A DNA stretch of 17,405 nucleotides, taken from NCBI GenBank assembly GCA_964639275.1, contig CAZXCQ010000125.1, positions 1-17,405 on the forward strand. The letters run 5' to 3'. Source of the stretch: CAZXCQ01 sp964639275. GTDB taxonomy: Bacteria > Desulfobacterota > DSM-4660 > Desulfatiglandales > Desulfatiglandaceae. Positions 7,525 to 15,860 of the stretch are shown one piece after another; the first letter of the stretch is position 1; every line of letters begins with the position of its first letter. Position numbers and translations under genes: made by a program. The notes under the pieces were generated by a model. It worked only from the letters and a program-made list of their open reading frames with translations, was not told the origin of the DNA and did no database searches.

Positions 7525-7683
7525 GGAGGAAAAGGCAACATCCCGGAGAAGGGGTATCCAGTTACCCCCGCATTCGAGTGGAAGTTAGACGAGAAAAGGA
7601 AAGGGGGTAAAAGACTCGGTATCAGACGTTTCTGGGGGCTTTGCTGTGGTGTAATCATCAAGACATAAGAAGGAGGATTGAAG

Positions 7684-8058
7684 ATGTTACAAAAAATGAT
7701 CAAGGAGAAGGATCAGAAAGGTTTTACATTGATCGAGTTGATGATCGTCATCGCCATCATCGGTATCCTGGCAGCCATTGCCATTCCTCAGTTTGCTGCC
7801 TACAGGAAAAGGGCATATAATACCGCTGCCAACTCGGATCTTAAGAATGCCTATACAGCGGCGCAGGCCTATTTTGCGGATACGCCTTCAGGCACTGCAA
7901 CGCTGGCGATCCTGACGGCTTATGGTCTCAAGCAATCGGCAAACGTGACCATAACCGTGTCTACCGGTACCCAGACCGGTCTATCCATCACATCAACTCA
8001 CACAAGTGGTGACAAGTCCTATACCATTGATAGTACGGGGACCATTACCAGCGGTTAG
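7684..8058 (+). CDS. pilA: Type IV pilin (PilA-like)
   Basis: A 124-aa prepilin. A 13-residue, mostly charged leader ending KG is cleaved before F in the peptidase site G|FTLIELM, with the conserved Glu5 of the mature protein. The N-terminal helix (FTLIELMIVIAIIGILAAIA) and the following F24, Y27, Y32, F51 positions match the Geobacter PilA pattern, with extra Tyr44 and Tyr50. The mature chain is 111 aa, longer than the 61-aa Geobacter pilin. Its C-terminal half (54-111) is 43% Ser/Thr (25 of 58) and has no cysteine, so the usual disulfide loop is absent. That makes it a candidate O-glycosylation substrate for the neighbouring GT-C enzymes. ATG 7684 is chosen over TTG 7678 because AAGGAGG lies 7 nt before it. 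It stands alone after a sigma-54-like promoter, and a hairpin follows. The gene symbol reflects family and context; no other pilus genes are present. Confidence 0.93.
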   Translation: MLQKMIKEKDQKGFTLIELMIVIAIIGILAAIAIPQFAAYRKRAYNTAANSDLKNAYTAAQAYFADTPSGTATLAILTAYGLKQSANVTITVSTGTQTGLSITSTHTSGDKSYTIDSTGTITSG

Positions 8059-8084
8059 TCCGGAATCAAATTGCTGATGTGTCT

Positions 8085-8123
8085 CAGGAAGGGGAAGAGG
8101 TCTCCCCCTTTTCCCCTTTCCTG
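8085..8123. terminator. Hairpin between convergent pilin and GT-C genes
   Basis: CAGGAAGGGGAAGAGG pairs with a following C-rich arm ending TTTTCCCCTTTCCTG, giving a long, slightly imperfect stem placed 27 bp after the pilin stop and just before the stop of the minus-strand gene. It has no clear T-run on either side, so it is a plausible two-way terminator or mRNA-stabilising stem rather than a textbook one. Confidence 0.5.
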
Positions 8124-8135
8124 TGCCCGGGTGGC

Positions 8136-9875
8136 CTACCAGAGCTTTTTGAGTGCCTCTCTTACCTTAGGGTCATGGGGGGATAGGGCAAGGGCCTTGT
8201 CCAGATATGTCCTGGCCTTATCGGTCTCACCCTCAAGCAGATAGACAAACCCCATATTCTTGTACCCCTCCGGGGCATTGGGGCTGAGTGAGATAACCTT
8301 TTTGAAATCGGTCTCGGCCTTTTGGTATTTCCCGAGAACGGCGTGGGCCTTGCCCCTCAGGTTAAGTCCGGGGACAAAATCCGGCACAATCGACAGACAC
8401 CGGTCTAGCTCTGAAACAGCCTCTTTGTATCTGCCGCTGTCGTACAGGCGCCGGGCACCCATTTCATAATGGGTCTTTGTGGCCTCCTGCCACCGGTCCT
8501 GGGTGACAATTTCACTCCTGAAGGCCAGGTGGCTCAGCATAAAAAAAACACCGGCGAGCAACAAGAAGGTGCAGGTGGTTTTGAACCGCCTTGCCACGAA
8601 CATATCCTTTAGGGTCAATATCGCCCTCGCTGCAAAAAGACACAGGTATGGCACGGCAGGAACCCGGTATCTGGATTGAACAATAAACAGCATTCCCGAG
8701 AACAGGTAGAGTGCAACGGGGGCATATAGCAGGAAGAGTTGGTCAAATCTTCTCAATGAAACCAGCATGCCCAGTATCCCCAGTGAGACGATGATACCGT
8801 ATCGAATAAAGGGAAAGGATAGCGATCGTTTGTATTCCTTGTGGGCCGAGGCGATGTAGTGCATCTCGTAATCGGTGAAAAAGAAGACACATTTCTTTAG
8901 CACTCGTCTGATATACTTGGGCGGATCATCAGAGATGTCGCTGAGGGTCTGCCCGATCCAAAACCGAGAAGACTCAGAAGGGGACATGGCCTTTCCGGTC
9001 AGTCTGGCGGCGGTTTTTCGGAACAGCACATGGGCGTAGTCCGGCTCGTCGCTTCGCCCTTCAGACAGGCCCGGGTGGGGGAGGTCGGCCCCTTCAAGGG
9101 CCGTGGCTGACTTGCTGTTTCCGTGGTAGAAGACCTTGCCTGCATCCGCCGTAACCAGGACAAAGTCCTTTAGCCTGACGTAGTTCCTTACGGTCACCGG
9201 CGTTACCACCAGTAAAGCCAGACCACAAAACATCAAGGCCCGCGCCAGTCTCTCGTGAAAGATCAGGGTTCCGGTCGGGAAAAAGAGCAGCCAACCTATT
9301 CCAATGGGCAGAAACAGCAGGGCGTTTGGTTTTGTGATGATCAAGAGCCCCACAAAAAACCCTCCGGTCAATGCCAGTACACTTGATTGCCAGGGAGACC
9401 TCGCTCCCTCCTTTGCAAGGAGGAGAAAATAGACAGACAGGAGATTGAAGAGAAGGACAAAGACGGTGGGTTCAAGCGTTGATTCCAGAATGATCACATT
9501 GCCGTAAAGTGCGTAAATCAGGGCCGCCAGGATTCCTGTGGTTTTCTGAAAAAGGTGGGTCCCCAGGGCCAGTATGAGCAGGGAGTTGATGGCACCAATA
9601 AAAGACTGGATAAACTTTACAATGACCCAGTCTATTCCAAAAATCTTTTTTAAAAGGGTCAAAAAATAGAGGTAAAATGGGCTGAGGTCAACCAGCCTCT
9701 CGCCAATATCCTTGCCCTGGCTGAGCTTCTCTGCAAAGAAAGGGTACTTAAAAAAGAGGATCGGCTCGTCGATCCAGACAAGAAAGAAGATCCTGGCGCC
9801 GATTGCGACCAGAAAGATAACGGCGTAGGACTTGTAGTCTTGTGGAGAAATATCGGTTTGGGTAAGGCTTTTCAC
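8136..9875 (-). CDS. GT39-like (ArnT/PMT type) membrane glycosyltransferase with C-terminal TPR
   Basis: A 579-aa multipass protein with about ten hydrophobic segments between residues 17 and 455, then three TPR units (about 460-579) that start near THYEMGARRLYDSGRY. Family signs are an acidic first loop (WIDEP, near 34-38), the segment TVRNYVRLKDFVLVTADAG with YHGN just after, and QSRYRVPAVPYL near the last helices. GT-C enzymes of this kind move a sugar from a polyprenyl-phosphate carrier to lipid or protein on the outer face of the inner membrane. The TPR tail suggests protein binding. It is convergent with the pilin gene, so it is physically close to a likely substrate but not in its operon. 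The start is GTG, forced by an in-frame stop just upstream; the AAGGA is only 2 nt away, so initiation may be weak. The acceptor and sugar are unknown. Confidence 0.8.
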   Translation of the reverse strand: MKSLTQTDISPQDYKSYAVIFLVAIGARIFFLVWIDEPILFFKYPFFAEKLSQGKDIGERLVDLSPFYLYFLTLLKKIFGIDWVIVKFIQSFIGAINSLLILALGTHLFQKTTGILAALIYALYGNVIILESTLEPTVFVLLFNLLSVYFLLLAKEGARSPWQSSVLALTGGFFVGLLIITKPNALLFLPIGIGWLLFFPTGTLIFHERLARALMFCGLALLVVTPVTVRNYVRLKDFVLVTADAGKVFYHGNSKSATALEGADLPHPGLSEGRSDEPDYAHVLFRKTAARLTGKAMSPSESSRFWIGQTLSDISDDPPKYIRRVLKKCVFFFTDYEMHYIASAHKEYKRSLSFPFIRYGIIVSLGILGMLVSLRRFDQLFLLYAPVALYLFSGMLFIVQSRYRVPAVPYLCLFAARAILTLKDMFVARRFKTTCTFLLLAGVFFMLSHLAFRSEIVTQDRWQEATKTHYEMGARRLYDSGRYKEAVSELDRCLSIVPDFVPGLNLRGKAHAVLGKYQKAETDFKKVISLSPNAPEGYKNMGFVYLLEGETDKARTYLDKALALSPHDPKVREALKKLW

Positions 9876-9923
9876 GGTCCTTTTTCGCTTTCAGGGAAGG
9901 ACTGGGCCAAAAAGACCCTTGAG

Positions 9924-9951
9924 AGTATATCACACTCTAAAGGGTAAACAA
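9924..9951 (-). promoter_or_regulatory. Probable sigma-70 promoter of the GT39-like gene
   Basis: The minus strand has TTGTTT (9946-9951), 16 bp, then an extended -10, TGATATACT, with TATACT at 9924-9929. An inverted pair AGAGT-N7-ACTCT (9922-9938) overlaps the -10 and could be an operator. The leader would be about 40 nt. The rest of the 9876-10153 gap is mostly MITE-like copy 2. Confidence 0.45.
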
Positions 9952-9992
9952 ACCGTGTCAAAACAATCGATGTTATCAACAAGGCCATTGGG

Positions 9993-10142
9993 CTGAGTCC
10001 ATCGATTCATAAATTCGAAGACGAATTTATTTACTCAGGACTTGGTGCTGCCTGCGACGAGCTCAGCCGAGCCGAGTGAGCAATTAATACCCCTTTGAAA
10101 GACTAGAATACGTTACTGTATTTGCGAATCGAAGCACTAAGG
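9993..10142. repeat. MITE-like element, copy 2
   Basis: About 150 bp, in the same orientation as the copy at 7173-7299. The left end CTGAGTCCATCGATTC and the reverse complement of the right end (CCTTAGTGCTTCGATTC) form imperfect terminal inverted repeats. The hairpin ATAAATTCG-AAGA-CGAATTTAT is kept, with the loop changed by two bases relative to copy 1. The middle is different and longer (GCCTGCGACGAGCTCAGCC), and the CCCTCAG hairpin of copy 1 is lost. The element ends 11 bp before the next gene's first ATG and may carry that gene's promoter. Confidence 0.7.
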
Positions 10143-10153
10143 CATACAAACCG

Positions 10154-11719
10154 ATGATCGGGGTAAAAACCACGGGATCAAACGGCATGGGAAAATTGGA
10201 TTCTATGGAGAAGGGCTTTAATGTCCTGATTCGGATCCTGGTCTACAGCTCGGCCCTCTATTTCTTCTCATTTGTAACGGCGGATACCGATCTCTGGGGG
10301 CACATCAAATTTGGGAGAGACCTGTGGGTGGCCGGGGCCTTAAACCGTTTTGATATATACTCCTATACCGCCTTTGGCTCCGCGTGGATTAACCATGAGT
10401 GGCTGTCAGAGCTGTTCATGTCCCTGGTATACCAGGCCCTGGGTTCTCCTGGACTCCTCATCGGAAAGCTGCTTGTCGGTTTTGCCATAATATATCTCCT
10501 CTCCCAGATCAGTTTTCATCGTCACTGTCATCCCTTTGTTTACGGGGTGGTGTTTGTGCTGGCTGTGTTCGTGATGTCTCCGGGGTTTATGATCAGACCG
10601 CAGATACTCACCTATCTTTTTACCGCCTACTACCTGTACGTCTTTCATATGTATCTTGAAAGGGGAAAGAACCTGTTATGGTCGCTGCCGATCATCATGA
10701 TCCTTTGGGTCAATTGTCATGGGGGATTTCTGGTCGGGGCTGGCATATATCCCGTAGTGGTGGCCGGTGAGCTCATCACCCGGTGCAGAAAAAACAAGGG
10801 GGCGGGATCTCTCTGGACTCTGCTGATATGGCTGGTCTTGACCGAGGCCTCTGTCTTTGTCAATCCATATGGCGACCGCCTCCTGACATTTCTCTACGAG
10901 AGCCTGAGCCTCCCCCGATGGGTCGGCGAATGGAACCCCGTGGGCATCTTTGACCTTTCCCACTTGAGATTCAAGATGCTGGTGCTCCTATTTATGGCCT
11001 CGTGTCTTTTTAGGAACAAAGACAGGAGATACTGGGAGATAGGTATCATAGCATTGGCCCTTATCTATGCGTTCAGACACCAGAGACATACCCCGCTTTT
11101 TGCCATTGCAGCAGCCCCATATCTGAGCGAGAATATTTCGCTGATGGTTCGGAGAATAGGCCTGTTTGATCGGATCAGGTCATTTCAGAGTTATGCGATA
11201 CTCAATGTCTTCGTTTGTATCCTGGTGGGATATCAGCTCTCTTTTGCGGGCTATAAATACGTCAAGGCACGGTTTAATATCATTGTTGATCCAACCGAAT
11301 ATCCGGTGTATGCGGTTCATTTTCTCAAACAGAACGGGATAAAGGGCAAGATCCTCTTGCCCTTTGAGTGGGGCGAATACGTCATCTGGAAATTATACCC
11401 TGATTGCAGGGTTTCAATAGATGGACGATTTCGGACCGTATATCCGGAAGAGGTTCTCGATGCCCATTTTGAAGCGGCTGGAGACACAGCAAAGCTCCAG
11501 GACTTGCTGGAGAAGTATCCATCGGATATTATCCTCGGAAGACAGAACCCCGTCTACCAGCAATTGATATCCACCCAGGACGAGTGGATATATGTATATT
11601 CAGATCCGATCTCGATTGTATTCATCCGTAACAGCGTTTCTCAGAGAGGGGTCCTGGAGAAGTTGCGAACAAAGGGACTGATATATCCAGGCGAAGCGCT
11701 TTCCATCTATTTTCCCTGA
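10154..11719 (+). CDS. GT-C-like multipass membrane protein with soluble C-terminal domain
   Basis: A protein of up to 521 aa with about ten hydrophobic segments up to residue 370, then a soluble domain of about 130 residues. Visible motifs are TADTDLWGHIKFGRDLW (43-59) with acidic residues in the first loop, INHEWLSELFM near 78, NCHGGFLVG near 190, NPYGDR near 235, and FEWGEYVIW with VSIDGRFRTVYPEE near 415-435. I know this pattern as a widespread bacterial family usually left uncharacterised and placed loosely with GT-C glycosyltransferases. It lacks TPRs, unlike its neighbours. The start is uncertain: no strong ribosome site precedes ATG 10154, and ATG 10187 and 10208 are also possible. 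It follows MITE-like copy 2 directly and converges on the next gene with 18 bp between stops. The role in surface glycosylation is inferred from context. Confidence 0.7.
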   Translation: MIGVKTTGSNGMGKLDSMEKGFNVLIRILVYSSALYFFSFVTADTDLWGHIKFGRDLWVAGALNRFDIYSYTAFGSAWINHEWLSELFMSLVYQALGSPGLLIGKLLVGFAIIYLLSQISFHRHCHPFVYGVVFVLAVFVMSPGFMIRPQILTYLFTAYYLYVFHMYLERGKNLLWSLPIIMILWVNCHGGFLVGAGIYPVVVAGELITRCRKNKGAGSLWTLLIWLVLTEASVFVNPYGDRLLTFLYESLSLPRWVGEWNPVGIFDLSHLRFKMLVLLFMASCLFRNKDRRYWEIGIIALALIYAFRHQRHTPLFAIAAAPYLSENISLMVRRIGLFDRIRSFQSYAILNVFVCILVGYQLSFAGYKYVKARFNIIVDPTEYPVYAVHFLKQNGIKGKILLPFEWGEYVIWKLYPDCRVSIDGRFRTVYPEEVLDAHFEAAGDTAKLQDLLEKYPSDIILGRQNPVYQQLISTQDEWIYVYSDPISIVFIRNSVSQRGVLEKLRTKGLIYPGEALSIYFP

Positions 11720-11737
11720 CCTTAAACCCGAGAATGG

Positions 11738-13873
11738 TTACGGTTTGTTGTACTCCTTGAGCTTACGAGCTTGCTCATAATATTGATCGCCCATTTTAAT
11801 GATGGCCTTTTCAAGAATCGGGATGATAATTTCTCTGTTGGGGGCCTCCATTAGGACATCGCTATGGATTATTCTCTGATCAATGAGCAGAGAAAGCCTC
11901 TCATTGGGAAAGAGGGCAATGAGCCCGTCTGCTGTCTGAGCGGCCTTTCCCCCCTCTCCCTTGAGGAAATAGACCTCTATCAGGTGTAGATCGGCCGTGA
12001 CATATCTCTTGTTGATGCCCTGTACTTTTCTGAAATATCCTATGGCCTCATCGAAATCCCCATTGTATTTACAGGCGATACCCAGAAGGGTTAGTGCATA
12101 CAGGTCATTCGGGTTTGACTCCACGACCTTCTGAAGCTGGCTGACGGCCTGTCCAACCTGTCCCAGTCTCAGGAGGACGAGGCCGATATAGTTTCGTGCC
12201 TGTGTGGAACTGATGTCATGGGTGAGGGCCTTTACAAAAAATTGCAGGGCCTTGAAATCGCGGCCCTTCTCCAAATATAAAACACCCAGGCCGGCATATG
12301 CCGGGGAGAAGCGGGGCTCGATTTCCAAGGCCTTCAAAAAGTGCCTTTCAGCCTCAAGCGGCTGACCCATCGATTGATAAAGGAGCCCCATATTGTAGTG
12401 AGTTATAAAACGCGCCTTTCTATTGGTCTTCTCAGGCAGCCTGAGCGCCCGGGTGTATTGGGCAAGCGCCATCTGTTTGAGACCGATATCGGCATAATAT
12501 CTTCCCAGATTGTGATGGGGCATGGGGAGGTTTGGGCTCTTATCAACGGCGTCCATCCACAGGGTTTCATCTGTCTTCCAGGCGAGGTTGCGTACAAATG
12601 TGCTGTGGCCCCAGGCCACCAGGAGCAATACCACAGCGGTGGAGAGAATAAACTGCATCGCTTTCTTAAGGGAAAAAAACGTTATTCCCCTTTCAATCAG
12701 TATGGCAATAGGGACAAAGAAAAGCATCGAGGGGACATAGTTTCGATGTTCAAAGACCAGTTCCAGGGGAAGAATGGTTGATTCGATTGCATGGTTGATA
12801 AAGAAGAACAGGATGCAGTAAGCCACAAGGGGCCATCTCTTTGATTTTGATATTGCCAGACCCAGGATGGCCAGGAGAGCAAGAATGGCAATCAGGGTCG
12901 TCGGGGGTTCAAGCAGACCTTTTGATATTGAGATATCATGGGCAAGACACAATCTGTATGGCATGGGGTAGAAGAGGAGGGAGACATAGAAGAGGACAAC
13001 CCGGGGTTCTGTTAACAACCTCTCAAACATGGTAAAGGTGAATCCCCTGTTCTGGAAGCTGGCTGCGAGTTTGTAGGGATTGAATAGGGTAGGGCCCTTG
13101 AGAAGCAGCGCCAAAGACAGGCAAAAAAGGAACACGGCCAGCCCGATGATAGAGCTCCTCAGGATAGCCCTTTTGGTTAGCCCCTGAATCATAAAGAGAT
13201 CAAAGAGGAGGATGCTCACGGGGAGCGTGATACTATTTTCCTTTGAACCGAAGGCCAGAGCGCCACAGACGATGCAAATGAGATAGTGGATAACGCGTGA
13301 TGATCTCACGCGGGATGTTCTCGCCTTGAGGTAAAAATACATGGCCATGATGTAGAACATCCCTGCCATGCTGGTCATCCGCTGGACCACATAGGTGACG
13401 GCCTGCGTCTGTACCGGGCTTATTGCCCATAGCACAGTGGCAAGGAGGGCGATAAAATAGGCACTTTGTCCATATCTCGCATTTAGGAGGGGAAGGGTTA
13501 GGGTATTATAGATAAAGAGGAAGAGGAATAGCGAGGAGAGAAAATGGACCCCCAGGTTGACCAGATGATATCCCGATACCTCGGTCCTTCCGATATAGTA
13601 GTTCAATGCCAGGCTGAGACATGCCACCGGCCGGTAAAGCCTCCCGCTTTCATGCCAGTCCGCAAAAAAGGTCTGCTTGATACGCGGCCAGGTGAGTTCG
13701 GTAAGGTGCAAGGGCCTGTTCTTTATGATGTTGGGTTCATCGTCATAGTGCCAGGAGGCATCGAAGGTGTTTGAATAGACGGATAGGATAACGACAAAGA
13801 TCGCGACAACGGCAAAGAGGTTTCTGCGGCATGGCGACAGGCTTTTTTCAGAATCAAGAGGCAAGATTTTCAT
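11738..13873 (-). CDS. TMTC-like GT-C protein with six TPRs
   Basis: A 711-aa protein with about ten to twelve membrane segments (19 to about 435), then about six TPR units from about 460 to 670 and a lysine-rich end. The first outer loop has the acidic pair D44-D45 in WHYDDEPN, followed by YRPVACLSLALNY, AISPVQTQAVTYVVQRMTS, GSKENSITLPVSILLFDLF and ESTILPLELVFEHRNYVPS. These are the hallmarks of the bacterial relatives of eukaryotic TMTC proteins, which O-mannosylate extracellular protein domains using dolichol-phosphate mannose. A transfer reaction on the periplasmic face with a polyprenyl-phosphate sugar is expected, with the TPRs holding the acceptor protein. The start ATG is only 31 bp from the divergent ATG at 13905. 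GGGG runs directly into the ATG, so the more distant AAGGG may be the ribosome site. Sugar and acceptor are unknown. Confidence 0.8.
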   Translation of the reverse strand: MKILPLDSEKSLSPCRRNLFAVVAIFVVILSVYSNTFDASWHYDDEPNIIKNRPLHLTELTWPRIKQTFFADWHESGRLYRPVACLSLALNYYIGRTEVSGYHLVNLGVHFLSSLFLFLFIYNTLTLPLLNARYGQSAYFIALLATVLWAISPVQTQAVTYVVQRMTSMAGMFYIMAMYFYLKARTSRVRSSRVIHYLICIVCGALAFGSKENSITLPVSILLFDLFMIQGLTKRAILRSSIIGLAVFLFCLSLALLLKGPTLFNPYKLAASFQNRGFTFTMFERLLTEPRVVLFYVSLLFYPMPYRLCLAHDISISKGLLEPPTTLIAILALLAILGLAISKSKRWPLVAYCILFFFINHAIESTILPLELVFEHRNYVPSMLFFVPIAILIERGITFFSLKKAMQFILSTAVVLLLVAWGHSTFVRNLAWKTDETLWMDAVDKSPNLPMPHHNLGRYYADIGLKQMALAQYTRALRLPEKTNRKARFITHYNMGLLYQSMGQPLEAERHFLKALEIEPRFSPAYAGLGVLYLEKGRDFKALQFFVKALTHDISSTQARNYIGLVLLRLGQVGQAVSQLQKVVESNPNDLYALTLLGIACKYNGDFDEAIGYFRKVQGINKRYVTADLHLIEVYFLKGEGGKAAQTADGLIALFPNERLSLLIDQRIIHSDVLMEAPNREIIIPILEKAIIKMGDQYYEQARKLKEYNKP

Positions 13874-13904
13874 CCCCCCTTTATTCCCTTAAGGATACAT
13901 TTTG

Positions 13905-15752
13905 ATGGCACATAAGAAAACCATTTTCTGCTTATGGCCGTATGCCCTTATTGGAGGTCTGGTTATCCTCGCCTACCTGCCCACGCTTTGGGGAGAATTT
14001 ATCCTGGATGATCACCCGCTGATAAAGAGCAATCCATACGTGAGAGCCCTTCAATCCCCTGTCTCTTATCTGACCCAGGAAGACGGCATTACCGACAAAT
14101 CCGATACAGGCGACTACCATACCGGCTATTACAGACCCCTTATCAACCTGTCCTACTCGGTCGACTATAAGTTGTGGGGAATGAATCCATCAGGTTTTCG
14201 GGCGACAAACCTCCTCTTGCACATCCTATGCTGTCTGGTCCTCTTTTACTTTGTTGAGTTGCTGGTCAATGATCGACAGGGGGCATTATGGGTGACGCTT
14301 ATTTTTGCCCTTCACCCCGCAAATACCGAGTCGGTCTCCTGGATCGGTTCAAGAGACAATATCCTGGTAGCGATATTTTCCCTGTCCTCCCTCATTTTCT
14401 ATATCAGGGGTTGTAAAGACGGAAACCGCTTGAAACAGGCCGCTTCTGTCCTGGCATTTGTACTGGCCATCCTGTCCAAGGAGCTGGGTCTGATGATGAT
14501 TCCCATCTTTTTTTTATATCAGAGAATCTTATCCGGAAAGGACAGAAACGGCCCGGGGGAGTGGGTCAGCTATCTGCCCTTTGTCATGGTGATGATCGCA
14601 TATCTTTTTCTCAGAAAGCTCATAACCACCGCTTACCTGTCCCCGTCTCAGATGGCAGATGTCTGGCAGAGGATCTTTTTTGCCACCTATCTCATATTGT
14701 GGGACCTGAGGCTGATCTTGCTGCCCTATGCCCTGCATAGTTTTGTGGTTGGCTATCCCTCCACCTATCTGGGATGGGAGTTCCTCGCAGGTCTCTGCTA
14801 TACTGGCATCCTCGGGATATTGATGTGGAAACAGAGAAAAAATGACACAGTCCTATTCTCGGTCTTATCCTTTCATGTGGTGCTCTTTCCTATTCTCAAT
14901 ATCATTCCCACATCGGCAATCAGTCTGGTCTCCATGAGGTGGATCTATTTCCCCATGACCTTTCTGTCACCTGCCGGCGCTCAACTCATAAAGGGTCTTC
15001 TGCGGGAAAAGCGATTTGTTACAAGGGCCGTTCTTTGCTCTGTGATCGTCTACCTGGGAGGATATTCCTATGTTCTCAACAGCACTCTGTGGAACAGTGA
15101 AGACAACTTTTTTAGACAGGAAGTGCTCAATTTCGGTAACTATTATTATGCTGGGGGGCTGGCCGAGAACCTCCAGGACAAGCAGGAATACGAGATGGCG
15201 GAAAGGTACTTTTACCTGGCCATCCGACATTATCCCCTTGAGGCAATCAACTATATCAACTTCTCGGCGCTCTTGACAGACACCGGCCGACCGGACATGG
15301 CCTTGGATTATCTACAAAAGGCCCGGGCATTACGCATGACGCGCAAGAGGCGGGGGGAATGGTTCAACAACATGGGTGTGGCCTATTTCCAGCTGGGAAA
15401 TTATCATGAGGCGGTGAAAGACCTTGTTGAGGCGGTAAGATATTGCCCTGGCCAGGTCCAGTATCTCACGAATTTGGGCGGTAGCTATACGGCGATGGGG
15501 GATTATGAAAAGGCGATCGCTGTACTAAAGAGGGGCCTGGATATTGATTCGGATGCCGTTCCGTTGCGCAAAAACCTGGCCATGACCTATATTCGTATGG
15601 AGCGGTATAAAGACGCCCTCAATACCCTCGAAAAGATTCCACAAGGGAAATGGAAGAGACACGGTCTCAAAGGGCTGCTCAAAGAGGCACGGCAGGGTCT
15701 GGCCTTGAAAAAGACCGACGCCAACGGCCCGCCGGAGACGCGACAACCCTGA
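13905..15752 (+). CDS. TMTC-like GT-C protein with about five TPRs
   Basis: A 615-aa protein of the same architecture as its divergent neighbour but clearly different in sequence. The acidic pair is D35-D36 in FILDDHPLI, then YRPLINLSYSVDYKLWGMN, FALHPANTESVSWIGSRDN, ILSKELGLMMIP and VSMRWIYFP in the membrane part (to about 400). About five TPR units then run from about 410 to 590, the clearest being GEWFNNMGVAYFQLGNYHEA. This is the TMTC/DUF1736 pattern of polyprenyl-phosphate-dependent protein O-glycosyltransferases. ATG 13905 is preferred over the in-frame TTG 13902 because AAGGA lies 9 nt upstream of the ATG. It is the divergent partner of the 711-aa gene and is followed by a GT-C remnant on the same strand. 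Confidence 0.8.
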   Translation: MAHKKTIFCLWPYALIGGLVILAYLPTLWGEFILDDHPLIKSNPYVRALQSPVSYLTQEDGITDKSDTGDYHTGYYRPLINLSYSVDYKLWGMNPSGFRATNLLLHILCCLVLFYFVELLVNDRQGALWVTLIFALHPANTESVSWIGSRDNILVAIFSLSSLIFYIRGCKDGNRLKQAASVLAFVLAILSKELGLMMIPIFFLYQRILSGKDRNGPGEWVSYLPFVMVMIAYLFLRKLITTAYLSPSQMADVWQRIFFATYLILWDLRLILLPYALHSFVVGYPSTYLGWEFLAGLCYTGILGILMWKQRKNDTVLFSVLSFHVVLFPILNIIPTSAISLVSMRWIYFPMTFLSPAGAQLIKGLLREKRFVTRAVLCSVIVYLGGYSYVLNSTLWNSEDNFFRQEVLNFGNYYYAGGLAENLQDKQEYEMAERYFYLAIRHYPLEAINYINFSALLTDTGRPDMALDYLQKARALRMTRKRRGEWFNNMGVAYFQLGNYHEAVKDLVEAVRYCPGQVQYLTNLGGSYTAMGDYEKAIAVLKRGLDIDSDAVPLRKNLAMTYIRMERYKDALNTLEKIPQGKWKRHGLKGLLKEARQGLALKKTDANGPPETRQP

Positions 15753-15798
15753 TAACAAAATGGTATCAATTTCCATTCTGCAAAATTGGCACTGGGAC

Positions 15799-15830
15799 GG
15801 GGTATGGGAGTTCCGGAATCTCCATACCCC
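15799..15830. terminator. Strong inverted repeat after the TMTC-like gene
   Basis: GGGGTATGG (15799-15807) and CCATACCCC (15822-15830) are perfect arms. Most of the 14 bases between also pair (TTCC/GGAA), giving a near-perfect 32-base palindrome about 46 bp after the stop. There is no T-run, so it may be a terminator, an mRNA-end stabiliser or a small repeat. Confidence 0.45.
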
Positions 15831-15860
15831 GGGTTTCAAAAGGCCAAAGTGTTACACAAA

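Noticed and set aside
7435..7668. 77-aa plus-strand frame upstream of the pilin gene
   Set aside because: It runs through the predicted pilin promoter and leader, has no evident ribosome site, and its sequence resembles no family.
7535..7683. Cyclic-di-GMP (GEMM) riboswitch in the pilin leader
   Set aside because: The conserved GEMM core (for example GCAAAGCCUCCGGCC-like segments and the receptor loop) is not present.
12341..12781. 146-aa plus-strand frame inside the TMTC-like gene
   Set aside because: It lies wholly within the minus-strand coding region, which has strong family motifs and TPRs.
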